64,000 nt of DNA. Source: Caprimulgus europaeus (taxonomy: Eukaryota; Chordata; Aves; Caprimulgiformes; Caprimulgidae). The notes beneath the pieces are model-generated. The model worked only from the letters and a program-made list of their open reading frames with translations. It was not told the DNA's origin and searched no databases. The position numbers and the translations under genes are program-made. The stretch spans positions 6,138,001-6,202,000 of the forward strand of contig OU015541.1 of NCBI GenBank assembly GCA_907165065.1, in the 5' to 3' direction. Numbering within the stretch: the first letter of the stretch is position 1; each line of letters starts with the position of its first letter. Positions 10,204 through 21,301 of this stretch are shown in pieces.

Positions 10204-12941
10204 GTGAGTGTCAGACACCAACATCAATCAGTGAGTCTCTGAGCTACACAGTTCCCAGCCAGGGGAAGCCTTAAGCATTCAGTACTCTTTCCTTTGGGTA
10301 GGATCTCTTATGCGTGTTTTTCCTGAATTTCCCTAAGATGCAAGTAATAATTTTTTTAAAAATCCATAGGTTAAGGATGTACTCAAATGCTTTAACAGAT
10401 TGGTAACTTGTCTGCAGTCATTTCAGTATTAGCTACATACTCATCCCCATCAAAGTTTGCCTGTGCTGCTGGCTGATTTGCAGGTAGTGCAATCCAGTTG
10501 AGAAGAGAGGAAGAAACTTTTGCTGTGTGCAAAAAGACACAACTGACTGATGTAGAAGGCTGGTGTTAATTGGCACAAAAGTCCTTTCAAATTCAGAAAA
10601 CAGCTAGGAATCATTTTAATCTCCTTTGTGGCAGTAGAAATGACATTAAAGTCATACCTGGTCTGCAGTGTGCTTATGGTACAAACCTGTGAGATTTGGG
10701 AATGGGTGGGAAGACCTGGGTCTGAAACATCTCCAGAAAGTGTGAGTTTAGAATCAGGTGGGGAATTTTCCTAACCAGGTCTTAATTAAAAAGTCATGCT
10801 GATTTGTCTTAAAGTTAAGATTTCTGATCCTCACTTGTAGACTTCTGCAAGGAAACCAAAGTATCCTGGATCTTCTGGGGGGTTCCCAGGACCTGGAACC
10901 ATCTGAAACCGCCTGGCTGTGTTTTCAAGAGAGATTAAGCGAAACTCAGCTCAAAAGTATTATAAATACTCTGAATGTAGTTATCTAAGGACAGACTTTC
11001 ATTCCCCAGATATGCATCTATGATATCACTTGCTGTTGGCTTTTATGCCACACACAATGTGTCCCATAAGTAGTATTTTGCATAAAGACTGTGTAAATCA
11101 GTTTTGAAACAGGCAAGCTGCAGAGAGTCATTTACATGAAAGGGTGATTTTTCTCATGTGACACCTGCACACAGAGAGGTGCACAGGGTTCCTTTTAACC
11201 TGCCCTTTGAGTGATCAGTGAATGCTGAAACCCAAACACAGATACAAAGCAGGAGCTTCCCCATGGAAGTTACTAGTCCCCACCCCAAGGCAGATGCATT
11301 TTGCCACCTTTGCATAAAGATTCAAATTCAGCCTGGTTTACAACTTAATCTTAACTCTTAAAGCTAAAAGGAGCAAGGCAAATTAACAGGCAAGACAAGC
11401 CTAACCTGTTTTCAAACACTTGTCCTTGTTTTTAGTTTCCAGCTTGCCTCCTAAAGGAAATTCTTGGAAGTACAGAAGTTGTGTCCATGATCATGGCACA
11501 TTTGTTCAATTCTGGTTCACATATAGGAAACCCATCAAGACTGAGCCCAGAGTCCACAGAAAAGTGATAGCTGGCAGTAGGCTCAGTATCTCTGAGCACT
11601 ACAGTATCACACTCTGACACCAATAAAGCCTTCTTATCACTCTGTCCTCCTCCACCCTCACCTACTGATATTACAGCAAAAGTCAGTCCCAGTTTTCGGC
11701 ATTAAGGCAGACGATTTATGAATGTTACAAACTGCAATAGCAGCTTCTCAGGATCCTGCATCCAAGGAAATACTGCATCTTTGCACACACTTACAGTAAC
11801 TCTGCTGTGCTGAAGCAATCAGGAGTGGACTCTTAAAAGCATGTATCCAGATCTATGACAGATAGAGCTTTCAAAGATAAAAATTCCCTGAACAAAAGCT
11901 CAGTGAGAAGTGCATTCTCATCTGTTATTTGACTCAATGAAAATTAGTAATCTGGTTTCTTTTTACATTCCTGAAAAACCTAGCTCAGTTTGTAATGGGT
12001 CAAGATCATGTAAAAAGTAACTTGCTGTTTTCTCAAAATAGATTAACAAAATACTTTAATCAGCCTGTCATTAAAGTTAGAAAAGCCAACTGCAGTGTTT
12101 AAAAAGTAAATACAGACGTACAGGACCCAATTATCAGCTTTTCTTCTGTAACCAAATCCCCTGGCAGCACATCTTTGCATTCACAGTTCTCCACCATACA
12201 CGTGAATTTTTCTTTCTATTTTGAATGGCAAGGACATGTCCTTCCTTGCTCCCCAAGTTTCATTTTGGATTTAGACCAACTGTGTGTGCTAACAAGAAAG
12301 CTGCTTTTACACTTGAGCTTCATATGAAAATCATATGCTGCAAACACAGCAGGATTTTGAAGCAATGTTATATGCTTGGGCAACCCCCAAAGCTTTAAGT
12401 GAACTAGAAAAAAAAATAAAATTAAAAAAATCATTCCTTTGTATCTGTCATTACCTATAGAGATCTCTAACCATGACGCCAATACAGTCCATGTAAAAAA
12501 AGAATTCTGACATCATAAGCACTCTCCAGATGAAATTATACAAAAGATACTTAATTTATCTGATCTTTGTGTTTCTTTATAGTCTTGCCAAATAAGTCTA
12601 TCAACATGTATAACTAGGGTAGAATCAAAGGGTATTTGTTTACTCTTAGAAAATGGGGATCAGCTCAAGCAGCAAGCAAAAGAAACGTTTGAGTGACTCA
12701 GTAGCCTTCAACGAGCTCTCAGCCCAACACCCCAGACGCCTTGCTCAGCAGCTGCATGTGGGAACAGCAGCTGCCCACTTGGGTTTACTTAGTTTAGTAC
12801 TTAAGATCCCATTTTTGACAGTATTAAAAAAGCAGCTACATAAAAGCAGATAAAGCCATGCCCTCTGGTCCAAGAGCACAGCTTTAGTTCTTTGGGAGAA
12901 GTTTATCATTGTCAAATGGGGACTACACACGTGTCCTTGTG

Positions 12942-12964
12942 TTTAACCTTGCTTTAACCTTGCT
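12942..12964. repeat. Tandem duplication in intron 3
   Basis: TTTAACCTTGC occurs twice head to tail. It is a short local duplication and no function is implied. Confidence 0.7.
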
Positions 12965-13660
12965 TTCTGGATGTATAGGAAAGTTAGAAAGTGGATTTTT
13001 CCCATCTTTATTAAAAAGAGATATGCTACTTTGCATATGCAGCATTACACACCTTTTTTTAGCCCCCTAAGGAAACATTGCCACTGTACTGGTCTTGAAC
13101 ATGACAAGTTGGTGTTACATGAGGAAATCATTGGTCAAATGCTACTTATTGCTGTGCTAATGCAAAACCATTAAACATCTCAGTGCAAGCTGGGTCCCCT
13201 CCCTGCATACTGCTGACCTACTCTCTAGAGACATGGGCAAGCTAAAATAATGTACACTGGACAGACCACAGCCATAGATATACTTGCTAGTTTGAACAGA
13301 TTTGGGAAGCAGAAAGGCTCCTTTGAAGGAAAACCATAGGAGCAGCATTCAGGGAGCTCTAACTCCTGCAGCTGAGCTTGTTCTCAGGAAATAAGGCTTC
13401 GATCTGGCAAAGCCTGAGCACAAGTGGAACTACTTATATATTTAGCATTAGCTACTTGCTTAAGCACTTTGTGGGCTCAGCCTCAAATGTTTAAAATCAA
13501 AATTGTTTGGACTAGCTTCCAGAAAGGAGCTTAAGCAGAAGGTGGAGGAGTTGTCGACGTGTTTCCACATCTAAATCTATGTACAAGAGTTTTTGCATTT
13601 GCTGTTTTCACCCCAGCTTCCCTGGTGCCCTGTGTGAGATCAGTTCTGCTTTTTCTGGTT

Positions 13661-13679
13661 TGCAAGGCCTGGCCTTGCA
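13661..13679. repeat. 19-bp palindrome in intron 3
   Basis: TGCAAGGCC and GGCCTTGCA are perfect reverse complements separated by a single T. The half-site CAAGGCC is one base from the CAAGGTC core bound by SF-1/ERR-type receptors, but that is only a resemblance. An 8-bp palindrome GGCATGCC follows at 13683-13690. Confidence 0.75.
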
Positions 13680-14996
13680 TGGGGCATGCCATGGGACCTG
13701 GCCACACGCTTTAACGTGCTCCTGCTGGAAGACCTCTTGAGCCAGTCCTCTGTAAATCCCCGACAGTGGCAGCTTAGGACTTGCTCGCTGGGCTGCACGA
13801 TTTTAGAGAAATAGAGAATGGACACCAGTCCATTTCTTGGCCTCAAGCTTTAACCACAGCCCCCTTTTCTGGGTCTGTCACATTTACCAATCTTTGTCCA
13901 CGTGCAAGAGCATGAAGACAATAAGTTATAAGCCTTGGCATTTACTTTACTCATTTTAAAAATAGCAATTATAATCTATTACCTAGAAATACTTCAGGTT
14001 ACCAGCTTCTTTTCACACGGCAGTCAGAAACTAGTAAGATAAGGAAATTTTTGTCAGTGGACTACAGCCCCTTGCTTGCTCTGCCTGGTCAGGCTGCCTT
14101 TCAGGGCTTCTCTAAGAAAGTGTCATCTTTGGCATATTTGATTTGTGGCTTACAAGGCCCAGCTCTGTCCTTAGCAAAAGGATCACAAAAGCCATTAACA
14201 TAACTCTGACTTAGCAGCAGTACATGGTAGCTTGGAACAGAATAATTCTGAGTATCACCCCACCATCTCACAACAGCACCCAGACACCCTTTAGAGGCAA
14301 CAGGGAGAAGCGTTAAACTTCCTGCTGCCACCCACTCCTTATGTCGTTTGTAAATAATTAATTTCATTCTAGGGAGAAACCACCTAATCATCTTTTACCA
14401 AAAATAGAATTATTTTAAAAGCCCAGGATGAAGAAGCATGAACAGTAATCAATAACTTTAGAACAAGGTGATCAGGTACAGTAGTGCTGAGATACAGCAT
14501 TAAGCAAAATGTCTCTAAACAACTGAATTATTGGTTTCTCTCAGCTACAGTATATCTGGAACTCTGTCAACATTTCATACAAGGCACTTTTATTTTAAGT
14601 TAATAACCTTCCAGTGGGAATTTAGTGTTCCTATGGGCTGAGTTTTATGGTTCCTTTTATAGGATCACTTCAAATTATAGGTTGGTGAACTTAAAGAAAC
14701 CCCTCTAAAGAATGCAGGAAAACTTAATGCTAAGCGGATTTAGGGTAAAATAATCATATGCAGGACTATTTTATGTAGCTTTTACACGCAGATATAAAAT
14801 GAAGTTAGCTGTGCTGAGCTGCTCTTGTCAGAAGCAGCTTGGCCGATTAAGTCCAGGCCCTTGGTGGACTGACACATACAGCCATGCCTAGGGATCACCC
14901 TGCCCAGCCAGACAGCAGCTCTCCTCTGCTGAAAAATTGTCTGCTGAAAATGAAAAGTTCCTGCAGACCCTCTGATCAGTCCTTTCTGTTACTAAG

Positions 14997-15194
14997 GGCA
15001 AAGCATCAACCCCAAACTGGCGGGTCTCATCGGGAGGCACGGCCCGCAGAACAAGCAGCCGTTCACGGTAGCCTTCTTCAAAGCCACCGAGGTCCATCTG
15101 CGCAGTATCCGCTCCACAGGAGGGAAGCAAAGGAGCCAGAATCGATCAAAAACACCAAAGAACCAGGAAGCTTTCCGGGTGTCCAACATGGCAG
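14997..15194 (+). CDS. BMP7: BMP7 exon 4 (prodomain end, cleavage site, mature N-terminus)
   Basis: This 198-nt exon completes the glycine codon from exon 3, encodes 65 further residues and ends with the first base of a glutamate codon. It covers the end of the prodomain (INPKLAGLIGRHGPQNKQPF) and the convertase site RSIR at 15101-15112. After cleavage the mature ligand starts STGGKQRSQ at 15113. The basic N-terminal extension KQRSQNRSKTPKNQE is specific to BMP7 among the BMP5/6/7/8 group. It includes an N-glycosylation sequon (NRS at 15140) and is the part of BMPs that binds heparan sulfate. Compared with human as I recall it, this tail differs at several positions (GGK for GSK; EAFRVSNM for EALRMANV). 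The acceptor is ctaag and the donor is GCAG|GTACAG. Confidence 0.96.
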
Positions 15195-16502
15195 GTACAG
15201 TGCAGGTTGCTGGGTCAGTATTTCTGCGTGTGGGGTAATGTGGGAATGGTTTCTCCCACATGGTCTGTTGTCTCTTTGGTCACCCACTGAAGTTCAACTG
15301 CTGGTTTGAAACTACTTGGGATTAGGGATTATTCTAAAAAAGTTAGAAAAATAATGTTTTGTTGAAACAATGTTAAACTGAGGGATTTCTTAATCCAATT
15401 TAAAAAGACAAAAAAAATAAAGGGGGCACCTAGCCAGAAAATCTACTTTTTTTCCACATGAAATAAATTCTCATTTTAAAATGCAAGATAAGTACATTAA
15501 AGCAATGATTAATTGATCAAATGGATAATATATTTTGATGGGTCTGAATCAAAATGCTGAAGATTTTTGGAGTTTGTGATTTTAAGTTTAGCCCCCCAGA
15601 AGTTTAGTAGTTCCAGAAGTTTTGCATGGAAGAGGAAAGCCCATGCATTGCTCAGGATAACTGCAGCTATTTTGGGGGGAGCTGTGCTTCCTAATACAGA
15701 AGGAAACTCCATCAGGCATTTGAAACAGGAACATGAGATACCTCAGAATAATAGGCCCTTGGTCTTCCAAGCACACATGGTCTATAGATAATAAAAATGC
15801 ACTTATCTATTTGCTATATCAATTCAATTTTTAAAGGATGGGCAGTGGACAAAGAAATTCTTACTTCTGTGGGTCGGTTAGAAAAGTCTCTGTAACCAGT
15901 GTCCTGCTTCCAGCCTGGGGACCCCATGCTGAGTCAGTTTCCAAAAACAAGAATTGAAATAATATTTTCTACTTGGGTCTCCAGCTCAGGCCATGTGTCC
16001 AGGATGGACACAGCTTTAAAAATGCACTGATAGTTGTGGTTGTTCTGTGATTCAGACCCATGCTTTAATCTTTAGCTTCAACGGTGTCACCCATTGCAAG
16101 AAGTCTGTAATCTGGATCCAGCTGCACTAGACAGAGGAACAGATTCCACATTATCTTAATGTCTTATGTTGCTTTTGTAGGCCTGAAGGTGCAACCATCA
16201 CCATCACCAGTAATACTAATATGAGGTCAGAGGAAGCCCAGAAAAAAAACAAAAAAGAAAAAGAAAAAACCCAAAGCTATTTTCCCAGGCCTTTTTTGGC
16301 TTTGCACAAAAAGCCAGAGGGGCATTTTGTATGTATTGAACTCAGCTTTTATTTTATGACTAAAACTGAAAATGTTAAAAAGAAAAAAAGCCAGAAGTGC
16401 AGCAGCTGAGCAGTGCTGCCTGACTCCCTGCTGGGGCACTGCTGAGGGCTGGGGGTGCTGGGGCAGCCCGGTCTTACAGCCCCCCCTGTTCTCCCTGTGC
16501 AG
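15195..16502 (+). other. BMP7: BMP7 intron 4
   Basis: About 1.3 kb, with a GTACAG donor and a ctccctgtgcag acceptor. It contains an A-rich purine tract around 16236-16272. A cluster of four G-runs lies at 16433-16463, 40-70 nt before the acceptor and reported as a finding. No coding content was seen. Confidence 0.92.
16433..16463 (+). promoter_or_regulatory. G-run cluster near the intron 4 acceptor
   Basis: Runs GGGG (16433), GGG (16446), GGGGG (16451) and GGGG (16460) are separated by loops of 9, 2 and 4 nt. Intronic G-runs this close to a splice site are typical binding sites for hnRNP H/F. The arrangement could also form a G-quadruplex with one long loop. The function is inferred. Confidence 0.4.
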
Positions 16503-16579
16503 AGAACAGCAGCAGCGACCAGCGACAAGCCTGCAAGAAGCACGAGCTCTACGTCAGCTTCAGGGACCTGGGGTGGCAG
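16503..16579 (+). CDS. BMP7: BMP7 exon 5 (start of cystine-knot domain)
   Basis: This 77-nt exon starts with two bases that complete a glutamate codon, then encodes [19 protein letters not shown] and RDLGWQ. It contains the first of seven conserved cysteines (ACKKH), the start of finger 1 and an NSS glycosylation sequon. The [11 protein letters not shown] block is a hallmark of the BMP5/6/7 subgroup. Its acceptor is ctgtgcag and its donor CAG|GTAAGG. It ends in phase 0, so the reading frame continues directly into exon 6. Confidence 0.96.
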
Positions 16580-17220
16580 GTAAGGGGTGTGAGCTGGGGT
16601 GCCTTTGCATGTCACTTACTGACCTGTAATAGTGAGATCCAGCAATTAACTGGATAATTTTTTTTAATCCCAAGGGAAAAAACTGTATATTGCCTTTAAC
16701 ATGCTTCAGAAGCGCTTCTGCAAAGTTAAGGTACACAAATATTTAGCGTGAGACTGGCCAGAAACTCACCACACTTGGGTCTTTTTGAGGAACCGTGGCC
16801 CTGAATTTCCCCTGGCAGTGCTGAATGCACATCCAGCTCTCCATTTTCATCTACCAATTCTTTTAGACCCAGTTAAAGACATTTTCACTTCTGAAAGCTT
16901 GTACCTGCATTTCAGTGGTGAGTGGAGTGATCCTTGTGGACAGCCAGGAGGACACTGGTGAATGGATAGACAACTAACCCCGATGTCAGCTACCCTGTGG
17001 GCACGTTTGCAAAGTCAATTATGTCCCTCCAGAAAAGCAGCCACTTTAGAGACTTATAGGCTAGCATTAGAAAGGCCAGTGTACCATATTTTTATCTGGC
17101 AGGCCACTGTAATTGTATGTGGATGTATGAATTGATAGATTTATGTGCTGTTTTACTTTTTGTTTCACTGCACAACGTTTCTGTCTTTCTCCACAATCTC
17201 ACATCTCCAATGTAATTAAG
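16580..17220 (+). other. BMP7: BMP7 intron 5
   Basis: A 641-nt intron with a GTAAGG donor. The acceptor is weak: the pyrimidine-rich stretch (ttctgtctttctcc) lies about 30-40 nt upstream, and the last bases before exon 6 are A-rich and end in taattaag. No coding content was seen. Confidence 0.93.
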
Positions 17221-17331
17221 GACTGGATCATCGCTCCGGAGGGCTACGCTGCGTATTACTGTGAAGGAGAATGTGCTTTCCCGTTGAATTCCTACATGAA
17301 TGCTACAAATCATGCCATTGTACAAACACTG
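17221..17331 (+). CDS. BMP7: BMP7 exon 6 (knot cysteines 2 and 3)
   Basis: This exon is 111 nt, exactly 37 codons, in phase 0 at both ends. It encodes [20 protein letters not shown] followed by [17 protein letters not shown]. This covers finger 1, knot cysteines 2 and 3 (YYCEGEC), the NAT glycosylation sequon (17299) and the start of the long central helix. Cysteines 2 and 3 with the later CGC pair build the cystine knot, and the WII/APEGY surface contributes to type I receptor binding in this family. As far as I can recall, the residues are identical to human BMP7. The donor is CTG|GTAGGT. Skipping this exon would keep the frame and delete two knot cysteines. Confidence 0.97.
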
Positions 17332-18650
17332 GTAGGTGTATTGTAGCTCCTAGGACAGAGATATACGTGATAGGTGCTACTCAGAAATAAGTTTATATAT
17401 ATATTTATATATATATAATCTCTAAGCTAACAAGAGAAGGAAGGTCTGCATGAGCTCATTAAGATGCCTGCAGCATCTGGCTCAACATGTCTAGCCAAGT
17501 GGCCTGAATTAAGAGTTGGCTAAGAGTTATCCTGTCTTTGCTGCAAGCATTGACATGCCCTCTCCAGTTTAAAAGGGCTCTATGATAGACATCTTAATGG
17601 TGGTACAGTCCCACTGCATGGGAAGGAAAGAGCAGGACTTGAGACCCACTATCAGCATCTCTTGGAAAAACGCTGTAAGGATCCACCGTATGCTGCTGCC
17701 AAAAGCAGATCTGGGGACAGACTGAGGAAGGGGTCAGTGAACCCCCAAAATTACACAGCCCAGCTGCTCTGTGGTGTATTTGTTTTCTGAAATTGTGCAG
17801 AGATGTCCAGATGGGAGCCCTGAGCTGTCATTCCCTCATGACACAGCCCCTGTGCTCAATGGGACCATTGACTGGGGGCCATCCAGCCCCAGCTGTGTCA
17901 CCAAGGCCAGTGCCCTACAGCTCTTGGCATAGGGTACAAGATACACTGGTCCCGAGTACCCTGGCTGTGCAGCATCCCCAGCTGACCTGCCTGGATCCCC
18001 TCCCCTACCCAGGTCTGGTCCAGCTAACAGCCCAGGCCCCCTGCGCACATCTGAGGGCACGAGGAGGCTCACTTCACCTTTTCATCTACATCCCATGTCC
18101 TGTGCACATCTAAGGACAACATTGCAAACAGTAGTAAGGAAACTAGAAGCATCTGTGTTTCCATGGAAGAAATATCTGTGTGTTTTTCTCCTGGTAGATT
18201 GCTTTTTATTTGCTTTTCCCCCTTCTCCTTGGAGGTCTCACAGTGGGGAGCACAGGGGACTGGAACCCTCGGCCCCAGCTGGGTCTCGGTGCTGCCAGCA
18301 GCAGGGAGAGGGGCCCCCACCCAGGGCTGATGGGATTTCTCCCAACACCTTGCTCACACATCCCACAGAGTTACCGTAGCTGGTGCACTCCTGCAGACCA
18401 CTGACTGCTCTGACAAATGGGGATTTTCTAATGCAAACCTGCTTCACTGAAAGATTTCCAACTGCCCTGGGTGCGTGCGTCAGCCTCCGTGCACGCAGGG
18501 GACATCTCAAGACATTTGTACACAAAGCCAGGTGTTCAAAACATGTCTGAATGAGTGTATGGGGCAGACAGAAGGTTGCCTGGGAAAGAAAAACATGGGA
18601 GAGGAAAGGGGAAAAGTAAATCTTAACACGCGTCTACTTTCATTCCCCAG
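17332..18650 (+). other. BMP7: BMP7 intron 6
   Basis: About 1.3 kb, with a GTAGGT donor and a strong acceptor (tctactttcattccccag). A TA-rich microsatellite lies at 17393-17418. The middle (about 17790-18380) is more GC-rich and open in several frames on both strands, but those ORFs show no domain or splice logic and are treated as chance. Confidence 0.93.
17393..17418. repeat. (TA)n microsatellite in intron 6
   Basis: An alternating T/A tract, interrupted once by TTT. Confidence 0.85.
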
Positions 18651-18800
18651 GTTCACTTTATAAACCCAGAGACTGTGCCGAAACCCTGCTGTGCTCCTAC
18701 ACAACTCAATGCCATCTCAGTGCTCTATTTTGATGACAGCTCCAATGTTATCTTAAAAAAATACAGGAACATGGTGGTACGAGCATGTGGCTGTCATTAG
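18651..18800 (+). CDS. BMP7: BMP7 exon 7 (C-terminal cystine-knot domain and stop)
   Basis: The terminal coding exon has 49 codons and a TAG stop at 18798-18800. It encodes [20 protein letters not shown], then [20 protein letters not shown] and MVVRACGCH. It carries the remaining four cysteines: adjacent CC, of which the second is the intermolecular disulfide cysteine that links the dimer, and the terminal CGCH. The end of the central helix and finger 2 (type II receptor surface) are here. The protein ends exactly where BMP7 should. Exons 4-7 together give a mature ligand of 139 residues, the usual BMP7 length. The product is a secreted dimeric morphogen that signals through BMP type I/II receptors and SMAD1/5/8 in kidney, eye, limb and skeletal development. 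Confidence 0.97.
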   Translation, partial: VHFINPETVPKPCCAPTQLNAISVLYFDDSSNVILKKYRNMVVRACGCH

Positions 18801-18802
18801 AT

Positions 18803-18865
18803 GGGGGGGTGGGGGGAGAGGTTATTTGTAAAGTGTGGTTTTTGTATGGCTATGTGGGGGAGGGG
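18803..18865 (+). promoter_or_regulatory. G-rich tract just after the BMP7 stop codon
   Basis: G7, T and G6 lie at 18803-18816. G5, A and G4 lie at 18856-18865. Two long G-runs three nucleotides after the stop codon could form an RNA G-quadruplex, with a long loop to the second pair. The function is inferred from composition only. Confidence 0.35.
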
Positions 18866-19229
18866 AAAAGGTTAGCACTCCAGCAATGGGTTTAAAAAAA
18901 AATCCCAAACAGTTTTTAGGACTGGGCTTCTGAAATTTCAGACAATGGAACAGTTTCTGGATCTAAGTGGCATTTGAACACATTTTGTTTTAGTTTATTA
19001 CAGACAATGAGCTTGTAAACTGAAACAAGCGAGAGGAACCATTTAAAACCAAATCCGCCTACAAAATTGGCTCCTATGACACATACTTTTTGCAGATGAG
19101 TCTTTCTGAAGATTGCAAACTCACCAGTGTTGATTGCAAGTTAAAAAAAAAATAATAATCTGCCCATCTATCCAAGGTGAGAATGTGCTGTGACTAATAA
19201 GCATGTGTAGTTCCTGTAATACAGTTTGC

Positions 19230-19235
19230 AATAAA
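19230..19235 (+). terminator. Possible proximal poly(A) signal
   Basis: An AATAAA hexamer 430 nt after the stop codon, with no convincing GU-rich stretch immediately downstream. It would give a short 3' UTR lacking the distal regulatory sites. Confidence 0.35.
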
Positions 19236-19896
19236 ATAAGTGAACAAAATATACCTGGAGTGAACAGGTATTTTGTTAGAGAATTCTTACTTCCATCCCT
19301 CTGTTTGCTTCAATTTCATAAGCAAAAGCAAAGACTAATTGCATGCAACTTCCAGTTTTAAACTATAGTAGCAAAAGCTCTGTCTGAATTGATGCAAGTT
19401 CAAAGGACAGATCAGTCCAAGGGAAAAAAAAACCAAAACAACAAAACCAAGCATTTTCTAATTGGTAAGCAAGAGAACTGAAGAAAATCATTCCAAAGAG
19501 CAAGACTTTGGGTATACTTTTTTTTGTCAACAAGGAAAGAAATTTCCTCTAGCAACCAGAAAGAATTTGAATTTGCTATGAACTGGAAACAAGAAAGCAG
19601 CAAAATATTAAGAAACAGGGATTAAACCTAATGTTTAGCTGGGGTATCCTAAGCAGCCCCAGAGCTGTGAAAGCCAGCTAAAGATCCTGCTCCTGTTTGG
19701 AAAATGTCCATTGACTTCTCCAACAGAACACGTTCCAATGCTTTTCCAAAAACGTGGAGGCTCGAGTGCAGAAGGTGCTGTAAGGTGGGACGTGCACCCA
19801 GCGCCACCCAGACTCAGGTAGAAACAAGCTGGGGAACCTTACTGCCCAGGGTCAGTGTTACAGTAAATCCCCTGCGCTATTCTTGGCTTCACCTTT

Positions 19897-19928
19897 AAAA
19901 AATAAATAAATAAATAAATAAAATAAAT
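19897..19928. repeat. (AAAT)n microsatellite in 3' UTR
   Basis: An A-run followed by about six AAAT units, the last pair slightly irregular. It contains AATAAA hexamers only as a by-product of the repeat. Confidence 0.9.
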
Positions 19929-21269
19929 CCCTTTCAAGAGCCACTAACAAGCTGGAACCAGGAGCAAGAAAGTGTCCCCTCAAGGCTTTTCTTTTTCCTT
20001 CTTTTAAAGTCACAGGTTACACAAACATCACAGTTATGTAATTAAGACTCAATTAAAGTTTGTTGTGAATAAGAATACAAAGTAGCAGTAACCAAACGCA
20101 AACTGATTCAACACTTTGGCATCATACACCGCGATTCCAAAAGTAGGATTGATGTAAATTTCACCAGAGAGAGAAAAAAAAGAAAAGTCTGTCCAATAAA
20201 ACACCAGGTCCTCAGCACACCCAGCTCTAAATCTCCAAACTTCAAAAACCTAAACCTCCAACAGATGGGTCCAGAACATCATAAATCCCTGGGCGATGGT
20301 TCTCTCTGCGCAGTGAGTGGACAGGGCAGTGCAGCTGCAGCGGGAACTTGGCTCCATGTCTTGTCTTAGAGGAGAGTTAGAGACAGAAGATAAATGAACA
20401 CAACCACCAGATTCTGGAAATGGTCACTGCTCTTCTTCCTTTAAGTCATAGATCAAATCCAGACCAGATGCCTCACTTTAAAAAGAATTAGCAAAGGAAG
20501 AAAAAAAAAAATACTGTCCATGAAATAAATTGGAAGCTTGTTTCTGATGCTCTAATTCTAATCTCATTTAGGTCAATTAAATGGTGTTTCCCCAGCAGTT
20601 TTCTCAGTAGCAGGATTAGGCTCATGGGAAAGTGGGATTCTCTCCATGACATTGGTAGGTTTTGGACCAAGGGCTCAGTGAGCAGTTGCCCCGTTGCCAG
20701 ATGTGCCTGGCTCCCCACCCAGGCAACTCAAACATCTGCAGGACCAGCCTGGCCCCGGCTCGCACGCTCCACAAGCGTGACTCCAGCAAACCTCCCAGCT
20801 GCCCCAGGTGAGACTTGGACCTCAGTTACAGACAGCAGGACAACAGCTGGAGCCAAAAGACCATCTCTCCCTGGAGCCTGCAGACAAGACCATCCATGAT
20901 ACACAGCCAAGTCAGACTGCCCTCAGTGCATCTCAGGGAGAGGTATTGAAATCACACAGAGTGGAAGTGTCTTTTGACACTGTGTACACATAAGGAAGTT
21001 AAGGCACTGCCTAGAAAGTTAAAAGCTAACCAGGCCTAAGCTTCCACTATTTAGTAGCCATGGATTAGTTTTTCTTGCAGGTGTTTCAGTGTTGGTGGTC
21101 ACTGCATTGGTGTATTGCATTTTTAACTTGGACCATGGTATCTTGCTGTATAGGTTTCATATATGAAATATTATGTGGGGATTGTTTCCATTTTGTTTGT
21201 TTGTTTTTTGAACATAATAGGATTTCTGTTGCTAGGCTCAACATCAGCTTCACTGTTTGTACATTTTTA

Positions 21270-21277
21270 TGTAAATA
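21270..21277 (+). promoter_or_regulatory. Pumilio response element in BMP7 3' UTR
   Basis: TGTAAATA matches the PUF-protein consensus TGTANATA exactly. It lies 209 nt before the main poly(A) signal. Pumilio binding usually lowers mRNA stability or translation. One 8-mer can occur by chance, but its place in an AT-rich distal 3' UTR beside ATTTA motifs makes it credible. Confidence 0.5.
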
Positions 21278-21301
21278 GTTGTCACAAGCGGAAGAAGGAT
21301 T

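Larger units (their letters stand above)
10204..14996 (+). other. BMP7: BMP7 intron 3
   Basis: The intron is bounded by a GTGAGT donor at 10204 and a ctaag acceptor at 14995-14996 (AAG rather than CAG). It is about 4.8 kb, with no coding exon that I recognise. It holds a 19-bp near-perfect palindrome at 13661-13679 and a short tandem duplication of TTTAACCTTGC at 12942-12964. ORFs in it, such as the one at 14101-14391 on the minus strand, show no domain. If the intron is retained, translation from exon 3 meets a stop about 70 nt into the intron (TAA at 10272-10274). Confidence 0.9.

Noticed and set aside
10065..10274. ORF extending past exon 3 into intron 3
   Set aside because: The residues after VEGIDG do not match BMP7, and a GTGAGT donor lies at the expected place.
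14884..15309. Longer ORF around exon 4 in another frame
   Set aside because: The BMP7 frame is different and is fixed by the RSIR site and by neighbouring exon phases.
17143..17346. ORF running through exon 6 from within intron 5
   Set aside because: It is open only because the intron end happens to lack stops. The family boundary (DWIIAPEGY start) and the AG at 17219-17220 fix the exon start.
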